Positions 53,996 through 63,088 of a DNA stretch of 64,000 bases are shown in pieces. Position 1 is the stretch's first letter, and each line of letters starts with the position of its first letter. Under the pieces are notes generated by a model. That model saw nothing but the letters and a program-made list of their open reading frames with translations. It did not search any database and had not been told where the DNA came from. The DNA is from Semisulcospira habei (taxonomy: Eukaryota > Mollusca > Gastropoda > Semisulcospiridae). Made by a program: the position numbers and the translations under genes. The DNA lies in assembly GCA_036245525.1 (NCBI GenBank), contig BTPG01000003.1:138330671-138394670 (forward strand), read 5' to 3'.

Positions 53996-54700
53996 TTCTT
54001 CTCTAACAAATGCCCTCTGGGGTGCAGGCTCATACAGATAATATATTGTTGCATTAGCTGAAGGAACTATTTTTTTTATATTATGAACAGATGTAGACCA
54101 ACTTGGATCAGTTGCCCTACGTCTAACGTCATTCTCAGCTTCACCTGGTTGATACAAATATCTTACCTGTTTTGTAAACAAGCTAGTGTCTGGAGGTGTT
54201 GTTGTTGTTTTTATTTCTGACGGTATTGTTTTCAATTTAATAGCATCAACAGGTTTAGGGTGACCTTCATTATTCATTGCTTTTATCACAGACGGTAATC
54301 TCTTAACCCACTCAGTGTTACGTGAGTCATGCATGAGTTCCTTAGAATACTGATAGCTGAAAAGTCTCTCTGATAACTGTTTGTTAAAGTTTTCAACAAT
54401 TGCCTGTGATCTGTGCACACCTGGTATGCCTCGTCGCACTAGCACTCCATGCTTTGCAAATAACTGATTAACAGTGCCTTTAAATTCAGATCCATCATCA
54501 ACCTGCACTAGTCTGGGGTATCTTAAAGGGCCTCGACTATATATTTTTGATAAAGCAGTAGCAACTGTACTGGCTGTTTTGTCAGATATGGGTTCAGCGT
54601 CTTTGTACCTTGAAGCTATGTCGACAACAGTTAATGCATACTTGTATCGTTTCTTTTTTATTGTGTCATGCGGAAGAAACAGGAGGTCCATTTGGGTGTG
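53957..54700 (-). CDS. Polinton integrase (rve, F54H12.3-like), main part
   Basis: Retrovirus-like DDE integrase. The segment holds MDLLFLPHD (first Asp), VVDIASRYKDAEPISDKTAS, QVDDGSEFKG (second Asp) and AIVENFNKQLSERLF (Glu). The C-terminal region has the family-typical VRYLYQPGEAENDVRRRATD, PSWSTSV and RAFVREELQIIP. It should insert the element with 6-bp staggered cuts, matching the CTGTGA duplication. The N-terminal 70 residues are in another frame (next entry); the break lies near 54690-54700, a few residues before the first catalytic Asp. As sequenced the gene is disrupted. Confidence 0.93.
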   Translation of the reverse strand, partial: HTQMDLLFLPHDTIKKKRYKYALTVVDIASRYKDAEPISDKTASTVATALSKIYSRGPLRYPRLVQVDDGSEFKGTVNQLFAKHGVLVRRGIPGVHRSQAIVENFNKQLSERLFSYQYSKELMHDSRNTEWVKRLPSVIKAMNNEGHPKPVDAIKLKTIPSEIKTTTTPPDTSLFTKQVRYLYQPGEAENDVRRRATDPSWSTSVHNIKKIVPSANATIYYLYEPAPQRAFVREELQIIPTDTVTHF

Positions 54701-54908
54701 TGTCATTAGGGATAGTGTTTTCAAAATGAGGCCTTGTTATTTTTCTTGGAGCAGGAAGATATATTTGCCAAATTGCCTGTTTTTTAAGCCACTGTTTTAT
54801 TTGGTTAACATCTCCACCCACAGCAGCATGTAATTTTTTTATTGCAGTATTCCCTTTCCAGTAGCCAATTGGAGAGTAATATATTTTTGATAGTTTAGCG
54901 TCTGCCAT
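54697..54908 (-). pseudogene. Polinton integrase, N-terminal part in shifted frame
   Basis: ATG at 54908 (MADAKLSKIYYSPIGYWKGN) opens about 70 codons with a helical N-terminal domain (KQWLKKQAIWQIYLPAP). The frame then leaves the integrase alignment near a short C run (GGGTGTGTG on the plus strand, about 54690-54700), where one extra base explains the switch to the frame of the main part. The start overlaps the end of ORF 6 by 14 bp, suggesting co-transcription of the leftward block. Confidence 0.88.
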
Positions 54909-55326
54909 TTTTTCTAGCAATATAAACTCCTGTAAAATATACTAATGTCATTCCTACTAAAACAAATATTTTTTCTCCATTTTTTTGTTCTTGGCTTGGT
55001 TGGTAATAGTCACTAAGTTTTGGTTGTGGAATAGATATGTCTTCACCAGTAACAAGATAGTATTCTTTGATCGCGTCATCAACGTTTGAAAATGTATGCT
55101 GTGCGTGACCCTCAAGTTTTAGTTTTTCATTAATAAAATCAAGTTTCTCAATTCTTTGCTTTTCATAATCTTGTTGAGCTTGAGCTAGTTTTTCAGATGC
55201 CTCATTGTGACGCTTCATTTCTTCTGCTGATTCTTCTTTACTCACTTTTGAAAAGAAATAGTTTGATCCACTAAAAGCTAATGCGTTAATAACTGCACCG
55301 CCAATCATAACAGCTATAGTTGCCAT
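54895..55326 (-). CDS. Polinton ORF 6: two-helix membrane protein (143 aa)
   Basis: N-terminal hydrophobic segment (TIAVMIGGAVINALAFSGSN), then a long charged helix (RHNEASEKLAQAQQDYEKQR, IEKLDFINEKLKLEG), a short acidic linker (NVDDAIKEYYLVTGEDI), and a C-terminal membrane helix (IFVLVGMTLVYFTGVYI) with a basic tail. I believe this type is recurrent among small genes next to Polinton integrases, but it has no named function. Start ATG 55326; 8 bp from ORF 7. Confidence 0.72.
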   Translation of the reverse strand: MATIAVMIGGAVINALAFSGSNYFFSKVSKEESAEEMKRHNEASEKLAQAQQDYEKQRIEKLDFINEKLKLEGHAQHTFSNVDDAIKEYYLVTGEDISIPQPKLSDYYQPSQEQKNGEKIFVLVGMTLVYFTGVYIARKNGRR

Positions 55327-55334
55327 ATTTTTAT

Positions 55335-55565
55335 TTACATAGAAATATTTTCTGGAATAATTCCTTGCTTGACTAGAAAATCTTTTGTTGCAATCGATGC
55401 TGTTATAACAACTACTAGCTTAGCACTGTCTTCAAAGTCTAATTTACTAAGGTCTGCTGATTTCATTTTGAGTAGACTTTTTCCCAACATAGAATATGCT
55501 ACTGCTAGTCCACTTATTACAGCAGAGTGATAGACAAGGTTCATTAAGTTCTTTGTGTCGCTCAT
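55335..55565 (-). CDS. Polinton ORF 7: small membrane protein (76 aa)
   Basis: MSDTKNLMNLVYHSAVISGL starts the protein. A hydrophobic segment (SAVISGLAVAYSMLG) and a second one (AKLVVVITASIATKDFLV) are separated by a charged turn (LLKMKSADLSKLDFED), so a two-helix membrane protein is likely. Function is unknown. It lies in the compact leftward block between ORF 6 (8 bp) and ORF 8 (36 bp). Confidence 0.7.
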   Translation of the reverse strand: MSDTKNLMNLVYHSAVISGLAVAYSMLGKSLLKMKSADLSKLDFEDSAKLVVVITASIATKDFLVKQGIIPENISM

Positions 55566-55601
55566 TTTCTTATACCATAAAAATTAAAATAATAAATTTA
55601 T

Positions 55602-56030
55602 TTACTGCATGTAAAATGGGTCAACGGCTTTGGGTGTTACTGGTAATGTGGTGACTTCTGGTTTTGTTTTTGGAGTGTCTGATTTTTTGGTCACTGTACG
55701 AGTCTGTGGTTTGTATTTTTTATATAATTGATAACCTACGTAACCAAATCCGACAACAAATCCGGCAACTATATATTTTGTTGATTGAGGGCTGGGGTCA
55801 AGGTCAGACTTAGTTGTTTGTCTCTCACTTTGATGAGGGTGTGACGGTAGTGACACTGGTGCTGTTGATGGTGTGTCAGTCTTTTCTGTTAATGCTTGAA
55901 GCTGTAATTTCTTTTGTCTGTTATATTCAGCTAATCTTTTTCCAGCCTCTATTCTACCTGGGCTTTTAGTCTTAGTCACTGTTTGAACCTGTGTCAAGAC
56001 ATGGCTCTGTTGTGGAGTCGTCTCGTCCAT
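55602..56030 (-). CDS. Polinton ORF 8: basic, single-helix protein (142 aa)
   Basis: The N-terminal part has a basic helix (SPGRIEAGKRLAEYNRQKKL), similar to AGKRLAEYN-type motifs I associate with small Polinton proteins. It is followed by a Ser/Thr/Pro-rich linker, one membrane helix (YIVAGFVVGFGYVGYQLY) and a basic Pro/Thr-rich tail (KPQTRTVTKKSDTPKTKP). A DNA- or capsid-binding role is conceivable but unproven. Start ATG 56030 lies inside ORF 9: the genes overlap by 59 bp. Confidence 0.7.
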   Translation of the reverse strand: MDETTPQQSHVLTQVQTVTKTKSPGRIEAGKRLAEYNRQKKLQLQALTEKTDTPSTAPVSLPSHPHQSERQTTKSDLDPSPQSTKYIVAGFVVGFGYVGYQLYKKYKPQTRTVTKKSDTPKTKPEVTTLPVTPKAVDPFYMQ

Positions 56031-56487
56031 TTTCTTCTAATTTAAAATTTATTTTAGAAAAATCAATATGACTACTAGTAACAAGTAAGGTTACAGCAGG
56101 TGCAAGGTAATTCCCAAACTTGTAAAACATAAGGCATGCTAATTTACCTATTGAACTTGAAACTATGGGGTTGCTTTCGAGATCATGTGAAAGGCTGTCA
56201 CTATCAACAGGTAGGAAGTGACTTACAGCTTTTGTGTATAGGCAGACAAGAGATCGACTCAAATCACGTGTCATTAGTGAAGCAATGTGATTTTCATATT
56301 TAGAATGTAGTTTAATTAGCTCATCAGCAGTAAGGGATTCTATGTCTTCTGTCATGTATTGTTTACCGAGAAAAGCTTTTGATTTGCCGGACACAACTAC
56401 AGATAGAAGCCGCTGTTTTTTTTGGTCTAAGTCTTTGTTTTCTACAGCACAGATATCGCTTAGAAGAAGTAATTCATCTTGGTTCAT
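55972..56487 (-). CDS. Polinton ORF 9: hypothetical helical protein (171 aa)
   Basis: The first gene of the right-hand leftward block. ATG 56487 (MNQDELLLLSDICAVENKDL) is preferred over an upstream ATG at 56535 because the latter lies in the terminal repeat. It is mostly helical: SLTADELIKLHSKYENHIAS, RDLSRSLVCLYTKAVSHFL, then a hydrophobic region (GKLACLMFYKFGNYLAPAVT) and an acidic tail. No catalytic motif. Function unknown. Confidence 0.68.
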   Translation of the reverse strand: MNQDELLLLSDICAVENKDLDQKKQRLLSVVVSGKSKAFLGKQYMTEDIESLTADELIKLHSKYENHIASLMTRDLSRSLVCLYTKAVSHFLPVDSDSLSHDLESNPIVSSSIGKLACLMFYKFGNYLAPAVTLLVTSSHIDFSKINFKLEENGRDDSTTEPCLDTGSNSD

Positions 56488-56520
56488 TTTAAAACGTAAT
56501 ATAATAATTTTGTTTAAAGA

Positions 56521-56980
56521 AGTCAATGGCAGCATTAATAATTTAGGTTGGGTGGGGAATCTGGCTTAATAATCGCAGGTTGGTAGCTGATCAAAAAACG
56601 TAGCTTGAATGATTTCTGGAGTGGAACTAAAATGGATAGGTAATAAAGGTATTGGGTGTATTGGGTGGCGTTGGGTTTGTCTAAATGGCTAGTTGATTAC
56701 AATAATTAGTTGATCGATGTGGCATTTATCGATTTGATTGGTTTTCAAATCTTATATTCTCATTCTAAAATTAATTATTCTGAGAATGAGAATATGAGAG
56801 CCCCAGCCTACCCCTCCCCCAAACATAGCTTGAATGATTTCTGGAGTGGAACTAAAATGGCTAGGTAATAAAGGTATTGGGTGTCTTTGTTGACGTGGGC
56901 TTGCTTAATTACCGTGTTAATTAGAATAAATATATTGTTTGGGGGAGGGGTGGGCTGGGGCTCTCATATTCTCATTCTCT
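56521..56980. repeat. Polinton right terminal inverted repeat
   Basis: Complement of 40584-41042 over its whole length with scattered mismatches, ending CTCATTCTCT. It contains the same internal inverted copy of its terminus (GAGAATGAGAATATGAGAGC at 56782 onward) and the same duplicated block. Confidence 0.95.
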
Positions 56981-56986
56981 CTGTGA
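56981..56986. repeat. Polinton target-site duplication, right (CTGTGA)
   Basis: Identical to 40578-40583. Read on the minus strand it is TCACAG, the former splice acceptor context of gene B. Confidence 0.95.
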
Positions 56987-56995
56987 CGCGTAGAC

Positions 56996-56999
<4 letters not shown>

Positions 57000-57026
<27 letters not shown>

Positions 57027-57207
57027 CCTCATTTCTCATATAGCGACTAACCTCCAAACGGAGCTTTAGGCGCTTTACAATCAGGAATATACCTACACAG
57101 TACACGAACTGTATGCAATAAGTATGCAATTAAATATAGACACGAAACAACAAGTAAGACACGAAAACACTGGTGTGTAGATACGCATAACATTATATAC
57201 GATCAAC

Positions 57208-57266
<59 letters not shown>

Positions 57267-57400
57267 ACGCACACACGTACACATACGGCACGCACCCCAA
57301 ACAGTACATAAAGAAAAGAATGAAAGTCGGGCAACACGCGCAAGAAGTAGATAACAAAATCCACCATGATCTAGTTTAAGAGGTCCCATTGTTGAAATTG
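57000..57400 (-). pseudogene. LINE/SINE 3' end fragment
   Basis: On the minus strand it ends TGTAAAGCGCCTAAAGCTCC and GTCGCTATATGAGAAATG before a T run (A run at 57000-57024 on plus). This has the paired GCGCT/CGCTATAT layout of LINE tails. A (CA)n tract lies at 57211-57280. No coding part recognised. Confidence 0.55.
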
Positions 57401-57404
57401 TTGT

Positions 57405-58308
<904 letters not shown>

Positions 58309-58369
<61 letters not shown>

Positions 58370-58477
58370 GCGCGCCGGTGTGCAATTGCCGCGTGCACAG
58401 GTGTGTGCCGGATTAGCTTGTAGCCCGTACAGGCGCCAAGCCAAGCCTGCACAACCCTCCACACACACACACACACT

Positions 58478-58538
<61 letters not shown>

Positions 58539-58770
58539 CATGTACACATACATCCTATCACTTAAAACTATACTACAGCAAATATAAAAAGTATAAAGGA
58601 TTTTGTACATAAAACCGCTATTGTTCTCATCATAAAAATCAACACGACTCACTCCAACAAGCATACAACAGGCATACACACACACACACACACACACATA
58701 CACACTGGCACACACACACACGCGCGCGTGTGTGTGTGCAAGCACGTAGGGATGCGCGCGTGCACACACA
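58309..58770. repeat. (CA)n tracts with intervening palindromic sequence
   Basis: CA arrays at 58309-58370, 58461-58533 and about 58670-58730. Between the first two lies GTGCACAGGTGTGTGCCGGA and AGGCGCCAAGCC, a possible degraded family 1 relic. Confidence 0.85.
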
Positions 58771-58799
58771 TACACTTGCACACTCAAACAGCGCACAGC

Positions 58800-59190
58800 T
58801 AGATGCTATAGTCTTCAGTAAAAGTAATGTATAGCGATCCCGCAATCATCGCGCGCGCGGGTCGACGCGGTCCTCGCGGCGCGAGCGCCCAATGCTGTGT
58901 CTATCGACGGCATCCCGTCTGGCCAGCCGAGTCCATGGGGTCATGGATATTACATAATGCGGCTTGCTGGAATGCCAGCGGTATATTACATGCGTTCATA
59001 AATATAAATGTTAGAAGAGAGTGCAGACTATCCGTGAAATGCCGCATAAGGCATGGAGTGCTACATATAAAAATAGAAATAAAAAATAAAAGGAAAAATT
59101 AAGTTTTTTCTATATGTTTGAGCAGCTTGGTCTTGTAAGTTTTAAGCGATGGCGCGGCTCTAACATCCGCAGGAATAGAGTTCCATAACT
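58800..59190 (-). pseudogene. LINE C-terminal fragment (LINE-E)
   Basis: The minus strand near 59100-59190 encodes KLWNSIPADVRAAPSLKTYK, the typical extreme C-terminus of a LINE RT, followed by a stop and 3' UTR to about 58800. It belongs to a different family from the adjacent LINE-D. Confidence 0.7.
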
Positions 59191-59212
59191 TAGAGAGAGA
59201 CTCAGACTCAGA

Positions 59213-59563
<351 letters not shown>

Positions 59564-62500
59564 TCATACAAGCATGCTGCTACGGAGTTTAAAAGCATGA
59601 CATACAAATCTTGCTAAATCGGCAATAGACTGCGGGTTGGTAGTGTCTAGGATGCACAATTCTTTCTTTCTGAGTTCCACAAGGTCAAACTTACATAGGT
59701 ATTTGGCTCGCAGTTCATCATAGAATGGACAATAAAACATAAAGTGAACTTCATCTTCCACAGCCTTGGCACACAATGGACACACTTTCGTTACAGCATT
59801 GGGAGTACTATATCTTTGTTTGTTACTTTGCAATTCGGTTATGCCAAGTCTAAATTTAATGTATAGATTTTTGACATAGGTTGGCTTAACCAGTTCAAAA
59901 TAATTTTCTTGGACAAGTGTATGTTTAAAACTACGATACACAGTAAAACGTTCACTCTCAGAAAGCTTTGATGACCAGTTTTGTTTGGCACAATCAACCA
60001 TCCTTTGTTTAAACTTGTTTATAAAAGCATTCCTGTTTCCAACACCTTGTGAAATCCATACATGACCAAACCCATTTCGGAAAAGCAAATTCTTTATCTT
60101 TGACACCCATGTTTCTTTCCCTTTATCGTCTAAATCCTTAAGCATATGATAAGCCATATTTGCAAATCTAGTAACAGGTAAAGCGCAGAGTCGAAGCCAG
60201 TAGGAAACACATCTTACTGACGTTAATACTGACAGGGGATATCGACCAAGTTCACCATAAACCATCAGGTTCGGTGTGCGGAAGTTGACATTAAGAAAAC
60301 GTTTACATGCAAATGTATGGACTCTTTCAATTTCGGCACACTCGTTTATACCCCAAATTTCTGAGGCATACAACAAAATTGGGACAACCTGCGCATCAAA
60401 CAGCTTGAAAAAAACATCAGGACTAGCGCAGTTAATTTTCTTCAACATACAGAAAATATCGATTACACATTTTTTTGCCTTAGTCACTAAGTCATCAACG
60501 GATGTGTTTAAACTCAAACGTGTGGTAAAGTTTAACCCAAGGTACTTATACATATTGACAACTTCTACCCTCGTTCCCCCGTAAATCCATTTTTCATATT
60601 TTGACAAATACCCACCATTTCGAAACACAATTATTTTTGTCTTGTCTAGGTTAACAGACAAACCAAGCTTAGATGCTTCTTTGTATAAATTGTTCAGCTG
60701 AGTCTGAAGGCCATTGGGGGTTGATGAAAACAAAGCAATGTCATCTGCAAACATCAACAAAAACAGTTCTGCTGCATCGGCTTTTAGTTGGAAACCATGT
60801 TTACCATTTTCAATAATGTACACAGCAAGCTCGTTAATCAAAAAGGAGAACAATGTCGGCGATGCTAAACATCCTTGTTTTAAACCTTGGAAACACTCAA
60901 AAAACGCTGTACAATTCAGGCTGTCTCTAACACAAAATTTCACCGAGTCATACATTGCCTTCATAGCTGAAAGCATTTTGCCGCGCACTCCAGCCTTCAA
61001 TAAAATATTCCAAAGCACACCTCTTTTAACAGTATCGAAAGCTTTGCGGAAGTCAACAAAAGCCACATAAACTTTCTTATTTTGTAGAAGTTGTTTTTGA
61101 ACAATAGCATAAAGTGTAAATATATGGTCCACAGTAGAGTAGGATTTCCTAAACCCGGCTTGTGTTTCAGACAGAATATTATGTTCCTCAGCCCAGTCTG
61201 TTAACCTTCTGTTCAAAATGTAGGTATACAGTTTACTAACACAGCTAATGAGAGCAATACCACGATAATTATCTGGATTATTTACATCTCCTTTCTTGTG
61301 GAGTGGGAAAATAATAGCTTTAGACCATTCGCTGGGGAACAACCCTTTGTTGAATAGAGCATTAAAATACTTAGTGAGAAAGGAGATGATAGCTGGGTTG
61401 GAGACTTTAAGAACTTCATTTATAATTCCATCAGGCCCGGGGGCCTTTCCTGCTTTGGCATGTTTTATAGCAGCAATAACTTCTGCTTCTTCTATGTTGA
61501 TATCTAGGTCATGAAATATGGCTTCATCAGACTCAGAGTCTTCTGAAAAATATACATCATCATTATTCTCTTGCTGTGCTATGTTTTCATTTAGAATGCT
61601 AGAGAAGTGATCAAACCACTGCTTCTTTGTTATATTGTTTCTTAAACGACGTTTTCTTTTCCACTTCTTTATTTCCTTCCAAAATGCCTGAGAGTTATGT
61701 CTATACTCAAGAATTTTGTCAACAGCTTCCCTCTTAAAATTAACTTCTTTAGCTCTAAGTAATCTCTTGTATTGTTTTCTCTCATTAACAAACGATGCTT
61801 TATTTTCCATGGTTTTATTTTTTGTGTATGTACGTAAGGCTTTACGCGTTCGCATTTTTGCATTTCTGCATTCCTGGTCAAACCAGGGGTGACTAGCGGT
61901 GTTTGTTTTGTGTGTATTGCCTGTGGAGGAATGAAATTGTTTTGTCATGCAACTAGCAGCGTCTTTGATAGCACATGTGAAAATGTCTAATGCACTATTA
62001 ATATCATCATCGATCTCAGCAGTAGCAGCTACTAGAGCATCCTGGAATGCAGGAGTAGTTAAACTGTCGCTGAGCGTTTGGGCCTTAGCAGGTTCCCAGA
62101 TAATCTTATCAAATGAAAAACACTGCGTATCATCATCAGAAACATCGTTGTGGGGTGATACACGTACACAAGACACAGTAAGGACCAGTGGCATGTGTAC
62201 AGACTCTATCCTCTCGCCAACTTCAAGTTTGTCACACAAACAAATAAAGTCAGGAGATGCAACAAAATAATCATTAATACTACAACCAGTGGGTGAGATA
62301 AATGTCAGGTGCTTTGACAGATCAGGGCTACAGAACCCATTCAGAATCATCAGTTCAAAACATGCACACAAATCTAATAGTTTTCTTCCAAATGTATTTA
62401 CAGTCATATCTTCAGTAAATCGTGAAGGTTCAAATAGAGCGGTATTAGTTAGTAGTGTTTCATCAGGATCAAGCTGAAACAAATATGGATTAGGCTGCAA

Positions 62501-63037
62501 ATCCCCAGTTCTACCATTAAAATCACCACACATTAGGAAATGAATGTCTCCAAATTGCTCGAGGGCACTAGCAAGACACTGTTCTAATTCTTCCAACAGG
62601 CAGTCGTACGGTAATTGTCTATAAAATGGTGAATCCTTGGGCGGAACATAGCACGCGACCAAAAGCACATCGCATTCAGTACCAAACAATGATCTGTCAA
62701 GTTTGAGAAAGACACTTTGAGCGCATGTCATGTTCACTTGGAAAACAAACTTGGCATACACATTTTTTACTAACACAACAACACCTCCCGAGCTTCTTCC
62801 TTGACGTGACAGTTTGACTGCAGGTAAGGAAAAACACGTGAAATCAGACCAGCAGTCAGGCGGGACGAAAACATTGTCTAAAAATGTTTCAAACAAACAC
62901 ACAATGTCATAATTACTTACATATTGTAGAAAGTCTGGGTCAGATAGCTTGCTCCACAGTCCATCAACATTCCATGACAGAAAGGTAAGTGTATGCAACA
63001 CATTATCTACTGGCTGCTCTACAACACACGCGCGCAT
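59564..63037 (-). CDS. LINE-D ORF2: endonuclease-reverse transcriptase (1157 aa, intact)
   Basis: ATG at 63037 (MRACVVEQPVDN); the frame is open a little further but lacks an earlier ATG. An APE-type endonuclease occupies residues about 1-290: LSWNVDGLWSKL, SSGGVVVLVKNVY, MCGDFNGRTGD, SINDYFVASP and a terminal VHMPLVL. The RT spans about 540-850: GPDGIINEVLK, NPDNYRGIALISCVSKLYTY, QAGFRKSYSTVDH, VDFRKAFDTV, GLKQGCLASPTLF, catalytic FADDIALFSS and YKYLGLNF. The C-terminus has a zinc-knuckle-like CPLCAKAVEDEVHFMFYC. No stop or frameshift interrupts it, so it may encode an active enzyme for target-primed retrotransposition. I cannot name the clade with certainty. Confidence 0.93.
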   Translation of the reverse strand: MRACVVEQPVDNVLHTLTFLSWNVDGLWSKLSDPDFLQYVSNYDIVCLFETFLDNVFVPPDCWSDFTCFSLPAVKLSRQGRSSGGVVVLVKNVYAKFVFQVNMTCAQSVFLKLDRSLFGTECDVLLVACYVPPKDSPFYRQLPYDCLLEELEQCLASALEQFGDIHFLMCGDFNGRTGDLQPNPYLFQLDPDETLLTNTALFEPSRFTEDMTVNTFGRKLLDLCACFELMILNGFCSPDLSKHLTFISPTGCSINDYFVASPDFICLCDKLEVGERIESVHMPLVLTVSCVRVSPHNDVSDDDTQCFSFDKIIWEPAKAQTLSDSLTTPAFQDALVAATAEIDDDINSALDIFTCAIKDAASCMTKQFHSSTGNTHKTNTASHPWFDQECRNAKMRTRKALRTYTKNKTMENKASFVNERKQYKRLLRAKEVNFKREAVDKILEYRHNSQAFWKEIKKWKRKRRLRNNITKKQWFDHFSSILNENIAQQENNDDVYFSEDSESDEAIFHDLDINIEEAEVIAAIKHAKAGKAPGPDGIINEVLKVSNPAIISFLTKYFNALFNKGLFPSEWSKAIIFPLHKKGDVNNPDNYRGIALISCVSKLYTYILNRRLTDWAEEHNILSETQAGFRKSYSTVDHIFTLYAIVQKQLLQNKKVYVAFVDFRKAFDTVKRGVLWNILLKAGVRGKMLSAMKAMYDSVKFCVRDSLNCTAFFECFQGLKQGCLASPTLFSFLINELAVYIIENGKHGFQLKADAAELFLLMFADDIALFSSTPNGLQTQLNNLYKEASKLGLSVNLDKTKIIVFRNGGYLSKYEKWIYGGTRVEVVNMYKYLGLNFTTRLSLNTSVDDLVTKAKKCVIDIFCMLKKINCASPDVFFKLFDAQVVPILLYASEIWGINECAEIERVHTFACKRFLNVNFRTPNLMVYGELGRYPLSVLTSVRCVSYWLRLCALPVTRFANMAYHMLKDLDDKGKETWVSKIKNLLFRNGFGHVWISQGVGNRNAFINKFKQRMVDCAKQNWSSKLSESERFTVYRSFKHTLVQENYFELVKPTYVKNLYIKFRLGITELQSNKQRYSTPNAVTKVCPLCAKAVEDEVHFMFYCPFYDELRAKYLCKFDLVELRKKELCILDTTNPQSIADLARFVCHAFKLRSSMLV

Positions 63038-63088
63038 CGGTGACACATCCCGTGCAATTGAGGTGGGAGACGCGGCTTGGCCGACATA

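Larger units (their letters stand above)
40584..56980. mobile_element. Full-length Polinton/Maverick element (16,397 bp)
   Basis: Bounded by inverted repeats of about 460 bp (40584-41042 and 56521-56980), 5'-AG and CT-3' ends, and a perfect 6-bp target duplication. It encodes family B DNA polymerase, rve integrase, packaging ATPase, major capsid and penton-like candidates plus smaller ORFs. The coding part is AT-rich, intronless and compact, with overlapping ends, unlike the host flanks. Polintons are self-synthesising virus-like transposons. An adenovirus-type protease is not recognised. Frameshifts in polymerase and integrase mean that this copy, as sequenced, is not autonomous. Confidence 0.96.

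Noticed and set aside
40584..56980. Free dsDNA virus genome or bacterial contamination
   Set aside because: Inverted repeats, an exact 6-bp duplication and host exon sequence at the junction show chromosomal integration.
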